Below are positions 8,239 to 16,018 of a stretch of 64,000 nucleotides of DNA, piece by piece; position 1 is the stretch's first letter; each line of letters opens with the position of its first letter. The notes beneath the pieces are model-generated. The model saw nothing but the letters and a program-made list of their open reading frames with translations. It did no database searches and was not told the DNA's origin. Made by a program: the position numbers and the translations under genes. The stretch is from Armatimonadota bacterium (GTDB taxonomy: Bacteria; Armatimonadota; Fimbriimonadia; Fimbriimonadales; Fimbriimonadaceae), in the NCBI GenBank assembly GCA_018268355.1, contig JAFDWR010000004.1, positions 248,404 through 312,403 on the forward strand. The letters run 5' to 3'.

Positions 8239-8664
8239 TCAGTCTTCGACGCGGACGCCCATCGAGCGAGCCGAGCCAGCGATGATTCGCATCGCCATCT
8301 CTTCGTCGTCGGTGTTGAGGTCCTTCATCTTGGCCTTGGCGACGTCGCGGAGCTTGTCTCGCGAGATCACGCCAGCCTTGTCCGTCTTCGGGTTGGCCGC
8401 GCCGCGCTCGATGCCGATCGCTCGCTTGATGAGGTCGGTGGCGAGGGGCTGCTTGACGACGAACGCATAGGAACGATCCTCAAAAACCGTGATTTCCACC
8501 GGGAGGACGAAGCCCATCTGAGGGGCGGTCATCTCGTTGAACTTCTTGAGGAACTCCATCATGTTGACGCCAGCTTGACCGAGGGCCGGACCAACGGGAG
8601 GAGCAGGTGTTCCCTTACCTGCGGGGATGTTGAGCTTGATAACTCCAGTAACGCGCTTTGCCAT
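8239..8664 (-). CDS. rplK: 50S ribosomal protein L11
   Basis: L11 binds the GTPase-associated region of 23S rRNA. The 141-residue protein begins MAKRVTGVIKLNIPAGKGTP and has PPVGPALGQAGVNMMEF, the conserved N-terminal domain signature. The C-terminal RNA-binding domain contains the KPLATD-like QPLATDLIKR. Length is canonical. In most bacteria rplK is followed by rplA; here an intrinsic terminator follows directly and no L1 gene is present, so the usual L11-L1 pairing is broken in this genome. Confidence 0.97.
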   Translation of the reverse strand: MAKRVTGVIKLNIPAGKGTPAPPVGPALGQAGVNMMEFLKKFNEMTAPQMGFVLPVEITVFEDRSYAFVVKQPLATDLIKRAIGIERGAANPKTDKAGVISRDKLRDVAKAKMKDLNTDDEEMAMRIIAGSARSMGVRVED

Positions 8665-8739
8665 GGCTAAATTCTCTTGGGTTGTGGTTTGCGCAACCGA
8701 GAGGGAAGCATCGGGCTTGCGCGAATCAGGAAGGATACC

Positions 8740-9483
8740 CTAGAACCGCAGCGTAACTCCAGCCGTGATGTACGTAAGGAGCGCAGAATTTCTCGTCGCG
8801 GGCACGTTGGCGCCTCCTTCGAGGAACCTTCCGCCGATGAACGCAGTGGCGCGGCGGTCGATCGGCACGTTGAGGGTGACCGATCCATCGAAGGCGCGTC
8901 CGGGGCCACCGGCGAGTCCGTCGAAGTCCACGCCGAGCCAGAGCTTTTCGGTCAGCTTGGTTTCACCGCTGATGTGAAGCAGGGGGACGAAGCCGAGGTT
9001 TGAGTATTCAGAGACCGTGTTGCCTTGGCGCAGCCGGACCTTGGCATCGCGGAGCTTGCCGGTAAAGCCGAGTCGCCAGGTGCCGCGCTCGTTCTTGGCC
9101 CATCGCCAGAAGTAGCCGATGCGCCAGGAGTTGAACTGATAGAGGCCATCGGTGGGAGTGTTGGCGGCGAAGGTGGTGCCGTTGAAGCTGACCGGCGAGC
9201 TGAAGGTGCCCGTTCCGCGCAGGCTGAGCGGAGCGAGGACGAATCGCCAGCCGTTCTTGGCGTCGGGGGTGGTGAGGACGGTGATGCGCAGGAATCCGGT
9301 GGGCCCTCGACCGATGAGGTCGGGGAAGCTGAAATTGGTGCCCGATCGGGGAACGGCGACGTCGTTCTTGTTCTGCCAGACGTAGCCGGTTTCGACGGTC
9401 ACGCGGACCTTGTCGGGGGTGTCGCTTTGGGCTTGGGCCAGGGCTGCGGTCGCGAGGAGGGGGAGGAGGACGAGCGGGCGCAT
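8740..9483 (-). CDS. Predicted outer-membrane beta-barrel protein
   Basis: It has 247 residues with a signal peptide (MRPLVLLPLLATAALAQAQ). The mature part is rich in alternating hydrophobic/polar strands such as WRIGYFWRWA, WRLGFTGKLRD and LWLGVDFDGLAGG. It ends in the strand LLTYITAGVTLRF with a terminal Phe, which is typical of outer-membrane insertion signals. No specific family is recognised. A diderm envelope is independently supported by lpxB and the heptose genes in the window. Confidence 0.65.
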   Translation of the reverse strand: MRPLVLLPLLATAALAQAQSDTPDKVRVTVETGYVWQNKNDVAVPRSGTNFSFPDLIGRGPTGFLRITVLTTPDAKNGWRFVLAPLSLRGTGTFSSPVSFNGTTFAANTPTDGLYQFNSWRIGYFWRWAKNERGTWRLGFTGKLRDAKVRLRQGNTVSEYSNLGFVPLLHISGETKLTEKLWLGVDFDGLAGGPGRAFDGSVTLNVPIDRRATAFIGGRFLEGGANVPATRNSALLTYITAGVTLRF

Positions 9484-9527
9484 AGAGGTTCTTACGCGGG
9501 GGAGGCGGGATTCGTTGTCGGGGGTGT

Positions 9528-9652
9528 CCCTGCCTCTGGGCGGAGGAGCGAAGCGACGAGGGTCGCGTCAGCAATGTTAAGATGCCGTCTGCCCCACAGC
9601 ACTCCCTGCCGCATGTACAATTTCGGGGACAGCTCGGGCAGAGGCAGGGGGG
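9528..9652. repeat. Intergenic inverted-repeat element, copy A
   Basis: The ends CCCTGCCTCTG (9528-9538) and CAGAGGCAGGG (9639-9649) are inverted repeats. Just inside the left end is a GGAGGAGCGAAGCGACGAGGG-type core. The same core and ends recur in reverse orientation at 10402-10462, on the other side of the gene at 9737. Nothing protein-like is seen in 9484-9736. Confidence 0.6.
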
Positions 9653-9657
9653 CACTC

Positions 9658-9679
9658 GGGGCAGGCGACCCGCGCCCGC
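9658..9679 (+). repeat. Single copy of the GC-rich intergenic 22-mer found in the 13.4-kb repeat
   Basis: The 22 nt at 9658-9679 are identical to 13412-13433, the start of a tandem-repeat unit. This shows that the repeat family is dispersed rather than local. Confidence 0.6.
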
Positions 9680-9736
9680 ACGGGCGAAAGGATTAGAATT
9701 TTCCGAGTAGCGTCGGAGGCCCGAGGTTCACCAAAC

Positions 9737-10372
9737 ATGCTCTACATGCGCAAGCTTTCACCGACCTCGCGAACGCAGGGTCTGGGCTTTCAAGAGGCGG
9801 GGCAAGCGTACTTGTTGGCTGAGAAGTCGGTAGAGCACAGCTCTGCGGGGTACACCTCTCTACGTCGGCTTGTCTCGGTTGACAACGTGTTCTCCCTTCG
9901 CGCCATGCTGAAGTGCGAAGGCATGATCTTCTTCCTTCGAGGTCACCCGACGCCTGCCAACTTGCGCGAGATTCAAGCGGAGAAGCCAGGCTTCATCCAA
10001 GTCCTTATCGACGATCCCTCGTTCATCGCTTGGTGCAGCGATGCCGACATCGAGACTCTCCGGCGGCTCGAGCTTGATGAATCCATCGACTATGCGTTTG
10101 GTTGGATCGAGCCCAGTGTGGGGGTCGATTGGGGCCAGGCTCTTCTCAAGCATTGCAGCCAGTTGCTGTCCCTCGAGAGGTCCGTCGAGGCCGTCGAACT
10201 TCCTTGGGAGGGGGCTTTTCTGATGCACGTCCTTCACGACACCGGGGGCTATTTCGCACCTCGATCCACCGATTTTGTTCACTACATCAGCGAACCTGCG
10301 GAGGTGACGGAGAGTGATGCCTCGGGAGAGGGAAGGCAGGCAGAAGACTTCTTGCTGAAATCCCGGTGGTAG
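9737..10372 (+). CDS. Hypothetical protein, 211 residues
   Basis: I do not recognise this protein. Its composition looks like a folded soluble protein, with alternating helices and strands such as LRAMLKCEGMIFFLRG and PGFIQVLIDDPSFIAWC. There is no signal peptide or membrane helix. It is isolated between two inverted copies of an intergenic repeat (9528-9652 and 10402-10462), a layout that might mark a mobile or recently acquired cargo gene. An opposing open frame (9860-10486) was judged the shadow because its translation is less protein-like. Existence as a gene is likely but unproven. Confidence 0.5.
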   Translation: MLYMRKLSPTSRTQGLGFQEAGQAYLLAEKSVEHSSAGYTSLRRLVSVDNVFSLRAMLKCEGMIFFLRGHPTPANLREIQAEKPGFIQVLIDDPSFIAWCSDADIETLRRLELDESIDYAFGWIEPSVGVDWGQALLKHCSQLLSLERSVEAVELPWEGAFLMHVLHDTGGYFAPRSTDFVHYISEPAEVTESDASGEGRQAEDFLLKSRW

Positions 10373-10401
10373 GGGTCGGCTGTTGGGTTGAGGGAGGCCG
10401 T

Positions 10402-10462
10402 CCCCCCTGTCTCTGCCCGTCCTCGCCCTCATCGCTTCGCTCCTTCGCCCAGAGACAGGGGG
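10402..10462. repeat. Intergenic inverted-repeat element, copy B
   Basis: CCCCCTGTCTCTG (10403-10415) pairs with CAGAGACAGGGGG (10450-10462) to give a 13-bp stem. The core CCCTCATCGCTTCGCTCC is the reverse complement of the core of copy A. The rest of 10373-10622 shows no gene. Confidence 0.65.
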
Positions 10463-10622
10463 AATGGCGGCCGTCCTCGGTGACAAGTCGGTATTGACCT
10501 TAAGAATGCCCCGGAGTTAACGGCGAAGGCGCGCACTGTTCCCCCGCGCCCGGGCGTGCGACGCCTCATCCCGGAGCTCCAGAGGGATGCGCAGCAACTT
10601 CTCGGGAGCAGGATGACCGTGG

Positions 10623-12401
10623 CTAGCCGCCGTTAACGACCCTCTGAGCAGCCGCCAGGGCAGGGTCACGGCCGGCTCGAATGTCCTCCACCGTGCTGTC
10701 AGCCCGAATGTCTGGGACAAAGCCAACACCGACGAATTCCGTGCCGTCGGCATTTCGGTCACGCTTCGTGCAAATCCGTGCCCAACCGCCACCAGGGAGG
10801 TTAAAGCGCATCGGTTGGCCGGTGGAGCCACCGGTAGGCATTCCGACAAGCTTTCCTCGTCCAGATGCTCGGTAGTAGCATAGGAAATCCTCTGCGGCTG
10901 AAAAGGTTCGAGGACCACAAATCACGGCGACCGGTCCAGTGAACTTGTCAGCACTTGCGAACAAGGTCTCCTCTTCGCCGTATCGATCCGAAGCTCGGTC
11001 CCATGCCCGGAAGGATGGCCGGTAGTTTCGGGTTTCCCACTTTCCAACCTTGAGATCACGGTCGACCAAGTGGCTGAGAATGCTGGCTCCGACACCGCTG
11101 TTCCCACCTTCATTCAGGCGCACATCGATAATAAGCCTCCCCGCTTTGCGAATCTCCGGAAGGAGCCGCTCGAAACTCAGCGCGGGCACATCGTTGTTGC
11201 AAGTGTTAAAAGCGAAGTACGCGGTTCCATCCGCAAGGATCTTGAACTCAAAGGGTGGAGTCATCACACCTGACAAAGGCTTGTCGCGACGAACCGTGAT
11301 GGCTTGTTTCGTTCCGTCGGCATGCTCGACGCCCAGTACGACCTTCTTTGTTTTTGGCCCTCTCAGCAGCATGTACGTGTAGAGGTTGACATCGTGCCCC
11401 TGAGGGGTCGAACTTGACACCAGCTTGCCCCACTTGCGCTGTCCGTACTCGATCGCGGGAACACCATCGATGGTCTCGATCACGTCGCCAGCTCGAAAGC
11501 CGAACTTGGCCAAGCTGGGGGAAGGCTCTCGCCAAATCACAACGTGGTCCTGGACCCGCCTGATCGGGAGAGGAATTCTAACCTCCATGGAGTTTCGAAG
11601 GCTCTCTGGAAGTCCGAGGTCGGTGTGGGCATCCTTGAGAAGAGCCATGAACTCGCGCAAGAGGTCGTAGTACTCGTAGCGAGACTGTTCTTTGGCAACA
11701 CGGGGAATGAACTGACGGTAGGTTCCATCCCAATCCAGGCCACTGACAAGGTCCCAATTGGCAAAGTTGTACTTTGCCTCGGACCAAATCATCGAGAGTC
11801 CAGCAATTCGGTCACCGGCAGTGATTTTGTCGGTGTCACCGCCGGGGTAGGGGATCCCTGCGAGCATCCAGTCGGGATCGCGGCGTCGCAGGTCGCCGAT
11901 CACTTTCGTTATCCTGGGATCGGGCAAAAGGGCGATCACTTCAGGCATGCTGGCGATGCGGTTCGCGTAAAACGAGAACATCGAGAGCTTGTTCTCTTTG
12001 ATGATCCACGAATCTTCACCGGTCAGTGAATCCCTCAGTTCTTCTGCGCTGGTCACCACCCGCTCTCGATCTCCTAGTTTGCCGTAGCAAATGATCAGGT
12101 CCACGAGGATGTCATTCCGCTGAAAATAGACGAGCTGGCTTCCATCGGCAGCCTTAAGGTTGCGAATCTCGGGCCGCAAGCAAAAGGCCTTGAGAGCCTC
12201 TAGATCGGCGGTGACCTTTTTCAATTCGTCCTGCGTCAGCTTAGGATTTGACCATTGCCCTCGCGCCGTGGCCCTGGCCGATTGGACCTTTTGCCAGGCT
12301 TGGTCAAATGCTGGCTCTTGGGCACCGGCGAGGGCGCCGATGGCGGCAAAAACCAATCCGAGGCTCCCGAAGAGCCAACCAATTCGCTTCATCGAATTCA
12401 T
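10623..12401 (-). CDS. Exported S41-family (C-terminal processing-type) peptidase
   Basis: It has 592 residues with a signal peptide (MKRIGWLFGSLGLVFAAIGALAGA). After an alpha-helical N-terminal region comes a PDZ-like segment (PSLAKFGFRAGDVIETIDGVPA) and then the S41 catalytic core. The nucleophile Ser lies in GPRTFSAAEDF and is followed by GMPTGGSTGQPMRFNLPGGG. S41 enzymes cleave near C-termini or degrade peptides; this long form resembles tricorn-like or TSPc-only exported members. The first ATG overlaps the stop of the upstream AraC regulator by 4 nt (12398-12401), suggesting translational coupling; an alternative Met lies three codons on. Confidence 0.82.
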   Translation of the reverse strand: MNSMKRIGWLFGSLGLVFAAIGALAGAQEPAFDQAWQKVQSARATARGQWSNPKLTQDELKKVTADLEALKAFCLRPEIRNLKAADGSQLVYFQRNDILVDLIICYGKLGDRERVVTSAEELRDSLTGEDSWIIKENKLSMFSFYANRIASMPEVIALLPDPRITKVIGDLRRRDPDWMLAGIPYPGGDTDKITAGDRIAGLSMIWSEAKYNFANWDLVSGLDWDGTYRQFIPRVAKEQSRYEYYDLLREFMALLKDAHTDLGLPESLRNSMEVRIPLPIRRVQDHVVIWREPSPSLAKFGFRAGDVIETIDGVPAIEYGQRKWGKLVSSSTPQGHDVNLYTYMLLRGPKTKKVVLGVEHADGTKQAITVRRDKPLSGVMTPPFEFKILADGTAYFAFNTCNNDVPALSFERLLPEIRKAGRLIIDVRLNEGGNSGVGASILSHLVDRDLKVGKWETRNYRPSFRAWDRASDRYGEEETLFASADKFTGPVAVICGPRTFSAAEDFLCYYRASGRGKLVGMPTGGSTGQPMRFNLPGGGWARICTKRDRNADGTEFVGVGFVPDIRADSTVEDIRAGRDPALAAAQRVVNGG

Positions 12402-13222
12402 TCTTGCGGAAGGAACGACCGTGAACTAGAACAATTGAAACATTCTGCATTTTTGCCGCTCACCTGGCGAAGCCATGCGCGAGGGCTTATGCCGAGTACC
12501 TGCTTGAAAGCCCGTCCGAAGTGCGATTGATCGGAAAAGCCAGCTTCTTGGGCGGCCAATCCCATAGATCCGCGGGCCGAAGTGAGGGCAGTGGCCGCCA
12601 GAACTCTTCGAATCCCGAGGAACTCGGATACCGATAGGCCGAAGCGCGCCCGGAAAACGCGTGCCAGATGGACGGGATGGACTCCGAGGTCGCGAGCCAA
12701 GTTCGAAAGGGTCCAGTCGTTCGTTTCGGCAAGGCGCTGGGTGAGTTTGCGCATCCAAGGTCGAGTCTCAACCGCGTTGGATGCTGCGGGCAACAGGAAC
12801 TCGACCCAAAAATCGTCCGGGCGGTCGAATTGGTCGCGAGCGGCACGCATGAACTCCACCGCCCGTAACTCGCTGTGGTCGACTCGATAGTCGCCGAGGT
12901 CGGAGGCGGAAACTTCGTTTTTGGTGAGCCATTCCTCGGTGGGTTCTAGGTTCCAGCCCATTCGTCCGTCTGGCCCCGCCACGCCTTCATGGTCCGCTCC
13001 GGGAGGATGGAAAAGGAGTTCGAAAGGCTGCGGTGCAACCGCGCCCAGTTTCGGTGAAACATCGATGTAGGCCCCGGAGAGCAGCAGGAAGTAGGTTGGA
13101 TTCTCGTGGCAGTGGAGCCGCTGACGTTGCCTCGCCGGATAGTGGGTGAACGAGATGGCGAGGCCACCTTGTTCAAAAGCCCGGTCGACTCGCCCTAGAT
13201 ATTGACGGGCTCGTAACTCCAT
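12398..13222 (-). CDS. AraC-family transcriptional regulator
   Basis: The 274-residue protein has an N-terminal cupin-like sensory region with HCHENPTYFLLLSGAY. Its C-terminal AraC/XylS domain has two helix-turn-helix motifs: LSNLARDLGVHPVHLARVFR and LAAQEAGFSDQSHFGRAFK. The final KQVLGISPRAWL is the family hallmark. It reads directly into the S41 peptidase gene with an ATGA overlap, so the regulator and peptidase form one operon. The natural ligand is unknown. Confidence 0.88.
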   Translation of the reverse strand: MELRARQYLGRVDRAFEQGGLAISFTHYPARQRQRLHCHENPTYFLLLSGAYIDVSPKLGAVAPQPFELLFHPPGADHEGVAGPDGRMGWNLEPTEEWLTKNEVSASDLGDYRVDHSELRAVEFMRAARDQFDRPDDFWVEFLLPAASNAVETRPWMRKLTQRLAETNDWTLSNLARDLGVHPVHLARVFRARFGLSVSEFLGIRRVLAATALTSARGSMGLAAQEAGFSDQSHFGRAFKQVLGISPRAWLRQVSGKNAECFNCSSSRSFLPQE

Positions 13223-13670
13223 GTGAACGATACGAGTTCGGAAGCCACTGGAGTTCGCCGCGCGAGCGGAATAGGGCCTATTGACCCTTCGGATTGATTA
13301 GGCTTCGGCGGATGCATTGGGGAATCAGGCTCGCGTTTGGGCGGGTGAGGCTCCATTCCCCGCGCCCGCCCGGGCTGTCCCCAAGTTTCCGGGATCAGCA
13401 AAGCGTGCTTTGGGGCAGGCGACCCGCGCCCGCCCGTGCTGTCCCCGTGCTTCCGGAATCAGCAAAGTGTGCTTTGAGGCAGGCGACCCACGCCCGCCCG
13501 TGCTGTCCCCGTGCTTCCGGAATCAGCAAAGTGTGCTTTTGGGGCAGGCGACCCACGCCCGCCCGTGCCACACCCTCGCCCCGGCCAGCCGGGGCTCCGC
13601 CCGGGCGCGGGGACAAGCCCCTCCCGGCAGCTCAGCCTGAAACCAGCCACGAATCCAGCGAGAAAAAAGC
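13223..13670. other. Gene-free GC-rich spacer of about 450 bp holding a tandem repeat
   Basis: No convincing coding frame or promoter is visible. The middle of the spacer is a 64-65-bp tandem repeat described separately. Around it are GC-rich palindromes such as the cluster at 13578-13620. Open frames here are by-products of the repeat. Confidence 0.6.
13357..13570. repeat. Tandem repeat, about 3.3 units of 64-65 bp
   Basis: The motif GGCAGGCGACCC starts at 13414, 13478 and 13543, giving spacings of 64 and 65 bp. The whole unit, including the TTCCGGAATCAGCAAAGTGTG part, is conserved between copies, so this is a tandem repeat and not a CRISPR. A partial unit precedes the first full one. The first 22 nt of a unit also occur at 9658-9679. 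Confidence 0.8.
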
Positions 13671-13934
13671 CTACCGACGGCGCGCGAGCGCGCGCAGCGC
13701 CTCATCACGCAGGTCCAGGTAGAGGCTCCGCATTTTCCGGGCGAGGCGGTCGAGGTGGACAAACCCATTCCGGTCGCGTTCGCGCGGGGTTTGCTCGCGC
13801 AAGAAGACGAGGCGGGACTCTTGTTTGCGCACCGTGCGCCCGAGGGCGAGGAACTGACGAGCCTTGCGAAAAGGGGTCGCAGAACTCGATCGAATGTCGG
13901 AGATGCGTCGTCGCAGATCAAATTCGGTGAGCAT
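13671..13934 (-). CDS. Small basic hypothetical protein, 87 residues
   Basis: The protein begins MLTEFDLRRRISDIRSS and is very rich in Arg (RKARQFLALGRTVRKQE, RKMRSLYLDLRDEALRAL), predicting a mostly helical, basic protein. The minus strand carries a TATACT hexamer at 13959-13964, about 24 nt before the ATG. The C-terminus enters the GC-rich repeat area. No family is recognised; coding status is likely but not certain. Confidence 0.5.
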   Translation of the reverse strand: MLTEFDLRRRISDIRSSSATPFRKARQFLALGRTVRKQESRLVFLREQTPRERDRNGFVHLDRLARKMRSLYLDLRDEALRALARRR

Positions 13935-14014
13935 ATGGAGTGGTCAAAAACTCGCTCTAGTATAGTCCGTGCCCTGTTGTGTGAGCCAGTGCGCTACTAC
14001 ACTACAAAGACAGC

Positions 14015-16018
14015 ATGGTCGAGCGCTTTCGTTTCCTCTTTTTTCGGATGACGGTGGTCGTTGCCTTGCTGTTCGCCTTGCTGGGTCGTTTGGCCCTTGC
14101 CCGGCCGATCAAAGTTTGGGGACCCGCGCCCACCCTCGCGAATGTCGGATTCTTCGGCGCGTTGCACGCTTATGCGAAGTCCACCGGACAAGAGATCGAC
14201 TACGCCGCCGCGGCCGGGTCGGGGCTCGACCGCCAAAGACTCGCGATTGCCTTCGCTTCCGGCCATCCGCCCGACCTCGTCCTCATCGACCGAAGCGAGG
14301 TGAGCCGGTGGGTAGGCGAGGGTGTCCTTGGTCCAATTGTGCGTAACAAGCGCAGCAGTAAGGTGGTCGAAGAGGGGTTGGAGTTCGATGGCATGTCCTA
14401 TGCCGTCCCTTACCAAATCGAGGTCACCCGACTCTTCCTCAACCTCGACGCCTGGGGCGGCCCTGCACCTGAGATTCGAACCAAAGAAGACCTTGAACGG
14501 GTGGTAAAGACCCTCAAAGCGAAGTACCCCAAGCGGATTGTCTTCGCCGACCGCTATGCCCAACGTGACCAGGCGTTCGACCTCGCCTCGGGGCTGCAGG
14601 GTCTCCCCATGTTGGGCGGAAGCGAGGACGTCCTGTCGGACTGGGCAACCGACCTGCCGATGGCCTATGCCAAGGGCGACATCCTGCTGAAGTTCGACGT
14701 CGATTGGTCGTCCAGCGAGATCGCCGGGCGGGGCGGGACCTTCCGCGAGGCGGTTTACCCGTCGCCCCTCGGCACCATGGTCGGGGGTACCGCGCTCGTG
14801 CTGCCCAATAACGCCGAATCTCGTGCCAAGGCGTTCCAGCTCATCGAATTCCTCATCTCGCCCGAGGGTCAGCGCGCGGCAAGCGAAGCAGAAACCTCAA
14901 CGCCGGGTGCCGCCCGGCGCACCCTCTTCGACTTGCCAAAGGGCGTCGAACTCGGCGCGCCGACCTTCCCAAAGCCGACCTCGGCCCAGCTCGACTATGT
15001 CGCGCGGATGGGGCCGTACGCGCCCGACGAAAGGACCTTTCGTGAGTTCGCCAAAGTCGAGATCCCCAGCGAGAGGGGTGAGCGCAAGTCCGAGGGGCTC
15101 AAGCTCGGCGCCTACTTTGCGGTCGGGTTCCTGATTTTTGCGCTTTTCAGCGACCGCAGATACGCCTACAAGTTCCTCATCCCAGTCGGTGTGGGGCTTA
15201 GCTGCTTTGTTGGCGGGCCCATCCTCGGCTTGCTCCAGAGTTCCATCCACAACGACGGCCTCACCCGGCCCGGAGGATGGACTCTGCAACCCTACGCCGA
15301 GCTCTTCGCCCCCGGCCAGGCGCGCAGTGCGATCCTTCATGCGCTCTTGCTCGCGGTGATCGCGGTGCCGGTGGTCGTCGGCCTCACCGGCTGGATCGCC
15401 CTCGAACTCCGCAAACGGCCCGGATTCGCCTGGATCTTTGCGATGCCGAGCATGATCCCGGCGGTCGCGGCGGCGACTTGTTGGGGCTGGATCTTCTTTC
15501 CCGCGGGCCAGGCCGGACTCGCCAACCTCGTGGTCCAGGCGATGGGGCTGAAGTCGCGGTCGTGGCTGCTGCAGTCCGACTCCGCCACGCTGGCCCTGTT
15601 TTCCACCTTGGTTTGGTCGATGCTCGGCAGCTCGCTGGTTTGGCTCGGGGCACTGCGCGAGGTCCCCGCAAACCTGATTGATGCCGCCGACCTCGATGGT
15701 GCGGAAGGCTGGGACCGCTGGCGATCGACCTATTGGCCGTCGCTGCGCTGGGCGGTGTGCTTCATCGCGCTCGGGGTGCTCCTCGCATGCCTCCAGAGCT
15801 TTGAGACGACCGAGATCTTCCGCACGAATAGCGCGACGGTTGGGCCGGAAGACATCCTTCGCCTGCCCGGCTCCCACCTTTTTGATGCGGCGTTCCGCGA
15901 TTTCACCATGGGTCGCGCGGCGGCGATGGGCGTTGCGATCGGTGTCATTGGGCTTGCGGCAGGAATCGGCGTGCTGTGGCTGGCCCAGGGGCGAACCGCG
16001 ACGAGGAGGGGCGACTGA
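14015..16018 (+). CDS. ABC transporter: extracellular solute-binding domain fused to MalF-type permease
   Basis: The 667-residue protein joins two parts normally encoded separately. Residues 1-30 are a signal/anchor. About 30-350 is a family-1 solute-binding domain (GHPPDLVLIDRSEV; GTALVLPNNAESRAKAFQLIEFL). About 360-660 has some eight hydrophobic segments, including the permease EAA loop (IDAADLDGAEGWDRWRSTYWP) that docks on the ATPase. The likely substrate is a sugar or polyol, by family. The next gene supplies the MalG-type partner and overlaps the stop by one base; no ATPase gene adjoins. A TACACT hexamer ends 11 nt before the ATG. Confidence 0.85.
   Translation: MVERFRFLFFRMTVVVALLFALLGRLALARPIKVWGPAPTLANVGFFGALHAYAKSTGQEIDYAAAAGSGLDRQRLAIAFASGHPPDLVLIDRSEVSRWVGEGVLGPIVRNKRSSKVVEEGLEFDGMSYAVPYQIEVTRLFLNLDAWGGPAPEIRTKEDLERVVKTLKAKYPKRIVFADRYAQRDQAFDLASGLQGLPMLGGSEDVLSDWATDLPMAYAKGDILLKFDVDWSSSEIAGRGGTFREAVYPSPLGTMVGGTALVLPNNAESRAKAFQLIEFLISPEGQRAASEAETSTPGAARRTLFDLPKGVELGAPTFPKPTSAQLDYVARMGPYAPDERTFREFAKVEIPSERGERKSEGLKLGAYFAVGFLIFALFSDRRYAYKFLIPVGVGLSCFVGGPILGLLQSSIHNDGLTRPGGWTLQPYAELFAPGQARSAILHALLLAVIAVPVVVGLTGWIALELRKRPGFAWIFAMPSMIPAVAAATCWGWIFFPAGQAGLANLVVQAMGLKSRSWLLQSDSATLALFSTLVWSMLGSSLVWLGALREVPANLIDAADLDGAEGWDRWRSTYWPSLRWAVCFIALGVLLACLQSFETTEIFRTNSATVGPEDILRLPGSHLFDAAFRDFTMGRAAAMGVAIGVIGLAAGIGVLWLAQGRTATRRGD

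Noticed and set aside
9860-10486. Minus-strand 208-codon frame opposite the hypothetical gene at 9737
   Set aside because: It starts inside the palindromic repeat element and has a less protein-like composition than the plus-strand frame; kept as a less likely alternative.
13357-13570. Possible second CRISPR array, period 64-65 bp
   Set aside because: There are no variable spacers; the complete unit is conserved between copies, and the unit occurs in part elsewhere.
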